Assembly: GCA_937904375.1 (NCBI GenBank) | Contig: CALDIG010000328.1 | Span: forward strand, 1-5,024 | Length of the DNA: 5,024 nucleotides | DNA from: an uncultured Prevotellaceae bacterium | GTDB taxonomy: Bacteria > Bacteroidota > Bacteroidia > Bacteroidales > Muribaculaceae | Reading direction: 5' to 3' | Shown here: in pieces, positions 1 through 5,021 of the stretch | How positions within the stretch are numbered: position 1 is the stretch's first letter | Layout of the letters: every line of letters starts with the position of its first letter | Notes under the pieces: generated by a model | The model's database searches: none | Told to the model about the DNA's origin: nothing | The model's input: only the letters and a program-made list of their open reading frames with translations | Made by a program: the position numbers and the translations under genes

Positions 1-220
1 TGACCAATAAAGCCACTATATGCACTTCTTATCCTGCAAAATGACCATTACGCCTGTGATTTTTGTTGTGAGACACCCAAATCCACAAAATCTTAGAGTT
101 AAATTGTTGAAAATCAACTCTCTTTTTTCTTAAAATCAGAATGTGCGGAAAACAAGAAAATTATTTCTCTAAACACTGAACTCTAACCTCTAAGCTTCAA
201 GTTTTTAAAGTTTTAGAACT
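1..220. other. Intergenic region downstream of the operon, no supported gene
   Basis: This AT-rich stretch follows the stop codon of the last operon gene. The only notable reading frame is a 30-codon plus-strand ORF at 41-133, with no visible promoter or family signature, which I do not accept as a gene. On the plus strand a weak 5-bp hairpin (105-109 with 113-117, loop AAA) is followed by a T-rich run at 119-131, which could be a weak terminator for something transcribed rightward from beyond the left edge. The hexamer CTCTAA occurs at 167-172, 181-186 and 188-193, at offsets of 14 and 7 bp. I see no tRNA, insertion sequence or other gene here. Confidence 0.6.
105..131 (+). terminator. Possible weak rightward terminator
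   Basis: GTTGA at 105-109 pairs with TCAAC at 113-117 around an AAA loop, followed by TCTC and a run of six T at 122-127. The stem is only five base pairs and not GC-rich, so this is a weak candidate. It would make sense only if a rightward gene ends just left of the window. Confidence 0.2.
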
Positions 221-235
221 TTAGAAACTTGAGCT
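193..235 (-). terminator. Imperfect 18-bp hairpin overlapping the last stop codon
   Basis: AGCT (193-196), CAAGTTT (198-204) and TAAAGTT (206-212) pair with AACTTTA (217-223), AAACTTG (225-231) and AGCT (232-235), with a 4-nt loop at 213-216. One base is bulged (197) and there is one non-Watson-Crick position (205/224). The right arm contains the final codons and the stop of the 255-aa gene. No U-tract follows on the minus strand, so it is not a textbook intrinsic terminator. It may protect the 3' end, or terminate transcription from either side. The 205/224 position is a U-G wobble in a plus-strand RNA but an A-C mismatch in a minus-strand RNA. Confidence 0.4.
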
Positions 236-988
236 ATTCTTCACTTTTTTCTTGAAGATGCTGAAGAAGAATCCAAGTATGAGCATTGGAATCGCTAGCC
301 AGAAGCACCAGTGCAAGCCGGCGAGGCTGAGTCCCGCGCTTAGGGTAAATCCTAACGACATGCCAAGCAGGAATCGCGTAATTGAGGCAAACTGTGGTAC
401 CTTGCCCTTGGATGAAGAGTTTGCTATGCTGAATAGCAATCCCCACACAAAACCACCTCTGTTTCCGATACCCTGAATCAGCAACACCGCCGAAACCAGA
501 CCCACCATGGCATTCTTGCCCGATTGGGTAATGTTCATTAATCCGTAAAGCAACAGAGCGACCCCCAGGCCGTAGAACAGCGGTGCCATTGCGCTTGCAC
601 TATTTATCTTCATGCTGCCGACAATGTGCCGCATGCTGCCTTGAATGCCACTGAATGGCGGTTTCTTTTCAAAGAGTGGCAGAATGGCGGCGTTGAGGAA
701 AGCCGCTACTACCACCTTTCCCAGAATTCCGCCCACAGCGCCGATTACGCCGCCAAAGAGTCCACCTTGCGTGAACGTGAGAAAGCTCACCACCTCAAGC
801 GGCATAGAGAGTTTCATCTTGCTGGAGAACCATCCCAGCACTATCCAAATGGCACCCAGCACGATGGTGGGCAGCAGTTTGAGAGGATGCTTGACAATTT
901 CCAGGCTCTGCTTTATATAGCTCTTGAGGAATTGGCCTACGCCTCCTTTTTCTTGTTGTGTGATGGGCGGTTGCATATTTGTGTGCAT
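221..988 (-). CDS. Polytopic membrane protein with glycine-zipper segment, unknown function
   Basis: A 255-residue integral membrane protein that I do not recognise as a named family. Residues 1-36 are polar and basic. Hydrophobic segments lie at about 38-55, 66-106 (long enough for two helices), 134-152, 160-175, 178-189 (short) and 204-244 (probably two helices), giving about six to eight membrane passes. Residues 75-90 (GGLFGGVIGAVGGILG) repeat small residues every three to four positions, as in glycine zippers that pack helices tightly. The C-terminus is basic (KKKVK at 246-250), which suggests a cytoplasmic end under the positive-inside rule. There is no signal peptide, catalytic motif or transporter signature. 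The ATG at 988 is used; a second ATG at 976 (Met5) is possible. It is the last gene of the operon, 36 nt after the 163-aa gene. The likely role is the inner-membrane component of whatever the operon builds; that is inference from context. Confidence 0.93.
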   Translation of the reverse strand: MHTNMQPPITQQEKGGVGQFLKSYIKQSLEIVKHPLKLLPTIVLGAIWIVLGWFSSKMKLSMPLEVVSFLTFTQGGLFGGVIGAVGGILGKVVVAAFLNAAILPLFEKKPPFSGIQGSMRHIVGSMKINSASAMAPLFYGLGVALLLYGLMNITQSGKNAMVGLVSAVLLIQGIGNRGGFVWGLLFSIANSSSKGKVPQFASITRFLLGMSLGFTLSAGLSLAGLHWCFWLAIPMLILGFFFSIFKKKVKNSSSF

Positions 989-1024
989 GATGTGTTATTA
1001 TCTTAGTGGTGTGGACAATCTGGT

Positions 1025-1516
1025 TTAATACATATTTGGTGTGGGTGGAGGTGTTGTTCCAGGCATGGCGGGAGCATGCGCCGCCTGTGCTCTTGCCTTA
1101 AGCGCCGCAATGGCCATGTGTTTCTTGAGAGAGACATTGATGGTCTGCTCCACGACACGCATCTCCTCAATCTTCTCCTGCAATCGCAAGATGCGATAGG
1201 TGCGTTCCTTGCTTGGCTCCATGGGAATCAAGATCCATTTCACCCTATACTCCAGTCCGTCGCTCAAGCCAATAGCCCCCTCACGTGAGACCATATAGAA
1301 CTGTGTGCCTGACAGGGGCCTCTCGCTGTCTTGAGCAAGGGCAAATTGATACATGTCGAGCAGGTCATAAGCCTTATTATCGTCATCATTAGAAACCCAC
1401 ACCAGGTTTCCCATGTCGAGCGATACCAGCAAGGCTTTCATAAGGGTGTCGTAGTGCCCGTGCCTGAATTTGAATTCCTCAAATGTCATCTTATTATTAT
1501 CGCTATTGTCCTCCAT
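1025..1516 (-). CDS. Small soluble protein, paralogue of the first operon gene, unknown function
   Basis: A 163-residue protein with no signal peptide or membrane segment, so probably cytoplasmic. It is a paralogue of the 135-aa product encoded at 4289-4696. Residues 67-101 align without gaps to residues 66-100 of that protein with 20 of 35 identities, including PL.G..FY.VS.EGAIG, LEY, W and PMEP. Y22, L25, M26 and A28 fall at the same residue numbers in both. After the core come a charged helical stretch (about 102-135), an Ala-rich stretch (about 136-150) and a Pro-rich tail ending PPPTPNMY; the paralogue lacks the Ala/Pro tail. The N-terminus is Asp/Asn-rich. The ATG at 1516 gives the same 21-residue distance to the conserved Tyr as the ATG chosen in the paralogue; an ATG at 1489 (Met10) is an alternative. 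It starts 12 nt after the 914-aa gene. I know no named family with this core. It could be an adaptor or regulator of the membrane proteins. Confidence 0.93.
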   Translation of the reverse strand: MEDNSDNNKMTFEEFKFRHGHYDTLMKALLVSLDMGNLVWVSNDDDNKAYDLLDMYQFALAQDSERPLSGTQFYMVSREGAIGLSDGLEYRVKWILIPMEPSKERTYRILRLQEKIEEMRVVEQTINVSLKKHMAIAALKARAQAAHAPAMPGTTPPPTPNMY

Positions 1517-1528
1517 CTTTGGTCGTTG

Positions 1529-4273
1529 TTATTTAGAATTGTTGTCATTATTATTAAGATTCTGCTCGGCATTGTCAACAGTGGAACCGGCTAGACCGGC
1601 GACGTAGTCAACGCGCTCTCCTCTTTGGGCATTATACATTTTGGCTTTGTTCTCAGCGGCAGTGACTTTGCCTTGTGCTATACGCTCGTCGGCCGAAGCC
1701 TTGCTCACATTGCGCTGCGCTTCTTTCACACTGGAATCGGCAACCTTTGATGCTGCCCGTGCTTCCGTGGCCACCTTGGCAGCCTTTTCTGCTTCATTTC
1801 TTGCTATTTCGGCTTGTTTTTGCGCATTGTGTGCTTCCTGCTCAATGACTTTTGCCTGTTTCTCCATGTTGTCAAGATGCTTCTGTGCAGCGGCTCTTGC
1901 TTCGTCCTTAGCGGCTTTTAAACTCTCCTTTGCGACATTGACTTTTTCCTTGGCAGCATTATATTTATCTAAAGTCTTAGCAGTCTCTTTGGCTTGTAAG
2001 TCCGACTTTTCAGCTGCTGTCTTGGCAATGTCGGCCTTCTTGGCCGCCTCATCCTTTAGCTTGGCAGCCATGTTTCGTGTGTCTTTAAGGTGGGTCTTGG
2101 CACCTTCTACGCGTGCTTGTTTGTATTTGAGATCGGTTTTCGCCGAATTAATTTTGCTCTGTAGTTGAGAGGGGGTGCCTGAAGGCGAAATTTTCTCCTT
2201 TAAAGCCGACCCTGTCTTGACAACACCTTCTAAGCTCTTTTGTATCAAGAAACTCTTGGCTCCCGATTTAGCACTATCGGGGATACTGTTGAGTGCCGCT
2301 TCCTGTGCTTTGTAAAAATCACCAGTCTTCTCATATTCAGAGTACCCCTTATATAGCGCGCCCTTGCTTATTTCGGAGCCCACATATAGCCCACCTTCTA
2401 CAGACATGTTAAAGATGAACTTGCCAACGGTGTTATTGACTATCGTGTTGTTGCTGGCAATGACACCCACATGGTTTTGTACCACGCCAAAACCGCCATG
2501 AACGAGTCCTAACAATGTTGCCGAGGCATGATCCTTGAGGCTGCCGTTGTGCAGCAAGGCCTCTCCGTTGAATTCTGTCACCGATTTAGAGACAGTGTAA
2601 ACGTCATAGACTAACTTAGCCTTTCCTATCTCGGCGGCGGTGAGCGCTCCGGTACCCAGTACCGCTCCTCCGGTGGCAGCGACAAGCGGCACAGCCACCA
2701 TGCCAACCGCCGCTGTGGTCTTGACAGTCTTGGAATATTGCTCACTCTTGCCGTACTCTTCGGCGTAGGCCTGTTGTTCGTAACTCTCAAGCAGGTCCTT
2801 CGACTGTTGTTCGGCGAGTGCTTTCATCACGGCATCCTTTGTGGGCTCGACGTGGAATTTGCTCGACAGCTCCTCAATGCGGTGTTCCATTCTGATCTCA
2901 TCTTCAAGATTTTGTTCTTGCTCTACCTTCCATTTGTGATACTCATCCGATTCCTTGCTTGCTTTCTGGTCATACTCTTGCTTGACTTTCTCCTCCCACT
3001 CTTTGCGATGATCTTCAAGGTTCTTGATCGCTTGTTGCGCGTCTTTCATAAGAACGTCATGGTTTTCGTCGCGCGACGCGAGGTGTGACAAGAGTTCGGA
3101 GTCGCTGTTAAAACCAGCACCCGTCAACGGGTTGTCCCATCCGCCATTGCCATCGGGCTCATAAGTGTTTTTGCTGCCTACTACAGGGTCGGTGACAGTG
3201 ATAGAGCCATCGGGGTTGTGCTGCACATACTTTTGGTCAATTAGCGAGTTGATATTATCGGCAGGATCCTGTTCCTCTTCCGGCTCCTGTGGAGGGTCAT
3301 CATAGATTTCTTCGGTGTCCTCACCATCGTCACCACCTTCTTCGTTTTCTTTATCCCAATCGTAATCATCGACGAAAGCGTATTCTTCGGGCAAGCTGGA
3401 AGGCAAGTCCGAGGGGATGCCACCACCCATTGCACCGGCTCCACCGCCTATTCCACCAACTATGCCACCAAGACCTCCTATCGCGCCAATACCACCGCCC
3501 AACAAGGAGAGAATTGTAGCGATTATGCCTATACCTGCCGACTCTTCGGGCGTGGCTTGATGGTCAAGCCCTAGCGGGTCACCTGCCCAAAAATCCTGAA
3601 TCGATTTTATCAAATCATTGTCTAAAAGGCTAGGTAAAAAGCCTTCGTCCTGGGTGCTGCCGTTGTCGGCTGAAATCTCGTCATTAGAATTGTCGTCATC
3701 CATTCCGTCATTGCCGGAGCTGTTACCGACATTGGTGTCGTTGTCACCACTGTTTTCGCTATCATTGTCGGAGTTGTCATCTGTTGTTGGCTGCGGCTCT
3801 TTATGGTCGTTATCTGGCTCAACCACCTCTTCTTTAACTGGTTTAATCGTCATTGATTCAAGTACATCCTTGCCGTCATTACCAAAGATGATTTGCAAAG
3901 TGCTGCCATCACTGGGTGCGGTAAAACTGGCTGTTGCTGAGCTCGTTCGGTTCTTTTGAACAACCACCTTTTGACGGCAAAGGGTTCGACCTCCCGCCTT
4001 GACTATCATGAAACTACTTTGCTTACCATAAACCTCATCGTTGGCAGAAAATGTTGCACTAATAACGTAATGTTCCCCTGGCTTGTAGTTGCCGTTAAGG
4101 TTTTGGATAGTATAGTTGAGTGTGCCGTATTTTGTGCCCTTGTGACGAGAGAGGGCACTGGTGTTGATAGTCGTCAAAAGTGTTGCAATCACAATTAATG
4201 CCACACCCAGCGCGCGCGCAGAACTGAAAAAACTGCGTATGAAACTTGACTGTATTGACATACTTATGACCAT
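1529..4273 (-). CDS. Large exported multidomain protein with glycine zipper and coiled coils, unknown function
   Basis: A 914-residue protein I cannot assign to a named family. Residues 1-40 look like a Sec signal peptide: basic n-region (R13, R20), hydrophobic core about 21-36, likely cleavage after TSA at 38-40. There is no lipobox Cys. Residues 45-145 are beta-rich and Ig-like in texture. An Asp/Asn/Ser-rich linker (about 150-210) follows, then a Gly-rich hydrophobic segment (about 243-285), an acidic linker (about 293-338), a Gly/Asp/Asn/Pro turn-rich stretch (about 345-390), and a charged coiled coil (about 400-510). Hydrophobic segments lie at about 518-550 and 580-606. A long Ala/Lys/Glu/Gln helix, TolA-like in composition, spans about 705-880, with an Asn-rich tail. 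No catalytic or toxin domain is visible. It is the central gene of the operon, 15 nt after the 135-aa gene. An ATG at 4261 (Met5) is an alternative start and also retains the signal peptide. Probably a membrane-anchored envelope structural protein; this is inference. Confidence 0.93.
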   Translation of the reverse strand: MVISMSIQSSFIRSFFSSARALGVALIVIATLLTTINTSALSRHKGTKYGTLNYTIQNLNGNYKPGEHYVISATFSANDEVYGKQSSFMIVKAGGRTLCRQKVVVQKNRTSSATASFTAPSDGSTLQIIFGNDGKDVLESMTIKPVKEEVVEPDNDHKEPQPTTDDNSDNDSENSGDNDTNVGNSSGNDGMDDDNSNDEISADNGSTQDEGFLPSLLDNDLIKSIQDFWAGDPLGLDHQATPEESAGIGIIATILSLLGGGIGAIGGLGGIVGGIGGGAGAMGGGIPSDLPSSLPEEYAFVDDYDWDKENEEGGDDGEDTEEIYDDPPQEPEEEQDPADNINSLIDQKYVQHNPDGSITVTDPVVGSKNTYEPDGNGGWDNPLTGAGFNSDSELLSHLASRDENHDVLMKDAQQAIKNLEDHRKEWEEKVKQEYDQKASKESDEYHKWKVEQEQNLEDEIRMEHRIEELSSKFHVEPTKDAVMKALAEQQSKDLLESYEQQAYAEEYGKSEQYSKTVKTTAAVGMVAVPLVAATGGAVLGTGALTAAEIGKAKLVYDVYTVSKSVTEFNGEALLHNGSLKDHASATLLGLVHGGFGVVQNHVGVIASNNTIVNNTVGKFIFNMSVEGGLYVGSEISKGALYKGYSEYEKTGDFYKAQEAALNSIPDSAKSGAKSFLIQKSLEGVVKTGSALKEKISPSGTPSQLQSKINSAKTDLKYKQARVEGAKTHLKDTRNMAAKLKDEAAKKADIAKTAAEKSDLQAKETAKTLDKYNAAKEKVNVAKESLKAAKDEARAAAQKHLDNMEKQAKVIEQEAHNAQKQAEIARNEAEKAAKVATEARAASKVADSSVKEAQRNVSKASADERIAQGKVTAAENKAKMYNAQRGERVDYVAGLAGSTVDNAEQNLNNNDNNSK

Positions 4274-4288
4274 AGTAGTTGGAATGTG

Positions 4289-4696
4289 TTACTGGTTAGT
4301 GGTTTGCTGCATATATGCCTGATAGGTGTTGTAGGTATCGGTGATAGCCTTGCTCATCTCGTTGAAGCGCTTGTGCATGAAGTCACGCAAGGGGCATGGT
4401 TCCATGGGCACAAACATCCACACGGTTTTATACTCAAGGTCCGGACAGTATCCTATGGCACCCTCGACCGAGACGACGTAAAAACTGTCGCCCGTGAGAG
4501 GATAGTTCTTGTCGGTAGCGATAGCATATTGCGAGAGTTGCTCAATGCTGTAAGGATCTCGCGCACTATTCTCAATGCGCCATGCCCTGCAGCGTGTCAC
4601 AGCCACCACCACAGCCTGCATTAAATGTGTGTAGCGATTCCGGGTAACTGCTTCATGGATTCTCTCGGCTGATAGTATTTCGGCGTATTGTTCCAT
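4289..4696 (-). CDS. Small soluble protein, first gene of operon, paralogue of the third gene
   Basis: A 135-residue protein without signal peptide or membrane segments, so probably cytoplasmic; no family recognised. Its core, residues 66-100, reads PLTGDSFYVVSVEGAIG, then LEY, W and PMEP, and matches residues 67-101 of the 163-aa protein at 20 of 35 positions without gaps. Upstream, Y22, L25, M26 and A28 match at identical numbers, and a QYA.A.D stretch (56-62) matches YQFALAQD. It ends soon after the core with a short helix and QTTNQ, without the Ala/Pro-rich tail of its paralogue. The frame extends to a TTG at 4711, which would add five residues. I chose the ATG at 4696 because it is the commoner codon and places conserved Tyr22 exactly as in the paralogue. 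It follows the operon promoter and a leader hairpin, and is separated from the 914-aa gene by 15 nt. Confidence 0.88.
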   Translation of the reverse strand: MEQYAEILSAERIHEAVTRNRYTHLMQAVVVAVTRCRAWRIENSARDPYSIEQLSQYAIATDKNYPLTGDSFYVVSVEGAIGYCPDLEYKTVWMFVPMEPCPLRDFMHKRFNEMSKAITDTYNTYQAYMQQTTNQ

Positions 4697-4720
4697 ATAT
4701 TTATCAATCAATGGCTTTGA

Positions 4721-4743
4721 AGGATTACTTTTCGAGTAATCCT
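4721..4743 (-). promoter_or_regulatory. Perfect 9-bp hairpin in the operon leader
   Basis: AGGATTACT at 4721-4729 and AGTAATCCT at 4735-4743 are exact inverted repeats around a 5-nt centre. The hairpin lies between the predicted transcription start (about 4771) and the start codon at 4696, ending 24 nt before the ATG and 9 nt before the alternative TTG. No U-tract follows in the leftward RNA, so it does not look like an intrinsic terminator or attenuator. It may affect mRNA stability or translation of the first gene, or be a DNA operator half-site pair. The pairing is certain; the role is inference. Confidence 0.5.
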
Positions 4744-4777
4744 AACATATTCTTAATCTTAAAATGAAATTTCAATG

Positions 4778-4808
4778 CAAATATAATATCAATTATTGAT
4801 ATATACAA
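4778..4808 (-). promoter_or_regulatory. Bacteroidota-type promoter of the four-gene operon
   Basis: Read on the minus strand, TATATTTG at 4785-4778 fits the Bacteroidota -7 consensus TAnnTTTG exactly. A TTG at 4808-4806 (within TATTG) stands in the -33 position with a 20-nt spacer, inside the usual 19-21 nt. Transcription would begin near 4770-4773, leaving a leader of about 75 nt before the ATG at 4696. No comparable site fits in the short gaps between the operon genes, so this probably drives all four. Confidence 0.7.
4786..4802. promoter_or_regulatory. 17-bp palindrome inside the promoter spacer, candidate operator
   Basis: ATATCAAT at 4786-4793 and ATTGATAT at 4795-4802 are exact inverted repeats about a single central T. 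The palindrome lies wholly between the -7 and -33 elements, abutting the -7 box. A dimeric regulator bound here would block sigma-factor contact, so it is a plausible operator. AT-rich DNA yields palindromes by chance more readily, and no regulator gene is in the window. Confidence 0.4.
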
Positions 4809-4930
4809 TATTTTTGTCTTGTTAGTTGTTGCTATGTAAGGATTTGAATGTTTTTTTGTGGAAAAAATGACATAAACGCATAAATGCATCACGCATAATG
4901 AATGTTTTTTTATTTTTGTTGCATTATTAG

Positions 4931-4961
4931 TTGGCAGTTATAGTTAATGTCACTATATTTG
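4931..4961 (+). promoter_or_regulatory. Divergent Bacteroidota-type promoter, rightward
   Basis: TATATTTG at 4954-4961 matches TAnnTTTG exactly, with TTG at 4931-4933 at the -33 position and a 20-nt spacer. The -7 octamer and spacer length are the same as in the leftward operon promoter. The start site would be near 4967-4970. No ATG occurs between there and the window edge, so it serves a gene with a leader longer than about 55 nt, or a non-coding RNA. Confidence 0.6.
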
Positions 4962-4976
4962 CAAAAGAATTAAGGT

Positions 4977-5021
4977 GGGTTCTATAAATACGTTTTTTGA
5001 GCCGCATTGAGGGCAGAACCC
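4977..5021 (+). ncRNA. Possible structured RNA or leader, cut by the window edge
   Basis: GGGTTCT at 4977-4983 is exactly complementary to AGAACCC at 5015-5021, giving a 7-bp stem enclosing 31 nt close to the 5' end predicted from the rightward promoter. The pairing has four G-C and three A-U pairs, in otherwise AT-rich DNA. It could be the first stem of a small RNA or a structured 5' leader. I cannot match it to a known RNA family, and the rest lies outside the window. Confidence 0.25.

Noticed and set aside
41..133. Plus-strand 30-codon ORF in the left intergenic region
   Set aside because: It has an ATG and stop but no promoter or recognisable sequence, and it covers a candidate hairpin and T-run. 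Length is within chance expectation.
626..1006. 126-codon plus-strand ORF opposite the membrane protein gene
   Set aside because: It overlaps a convincing polytopic membrane protein gene within the operon, has no promoter and shows no family features.
1641..2168. 175-codon plus-strand ORF opposite the large gene
   Set aside because: It is the antisense of the Ala/Lys-rich helix; Ala codons read backwards give the Ala/Ser/Cys-rich product. The minus-strand gene is far better supported.
2738..3088. 116-codon hydrophobic plus-strand ORF
   Set aside because: It is antisense to the charged coiled coil; Lys/Glu codons read in reverse give Phe/Leu, which creates a false membrane protein.
1529..4273. 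Large protein as a polymorphic toxin with an immunity gene downstream
   Set aside because: There is no recognisable toxin domain at the C-terminus, which is a long Ala-rich helix. The downstream gene is a paralogue of the upstream one, unlike a toxin-immunity pair.
4286..4624. 112-codon plus-strand ORF opposite the first operon gene
   Set aside because: The minus-strand frame encodes the conserved paralogue core, so this is a shadow.
4809..4816. Extra TAnnTTTG matches on the plus strand (4809-4816 and 4911-4918)
   Set aside because: Neither has a TTG at the -33 distance; such octamers are expected by chance in T-rich DNA.
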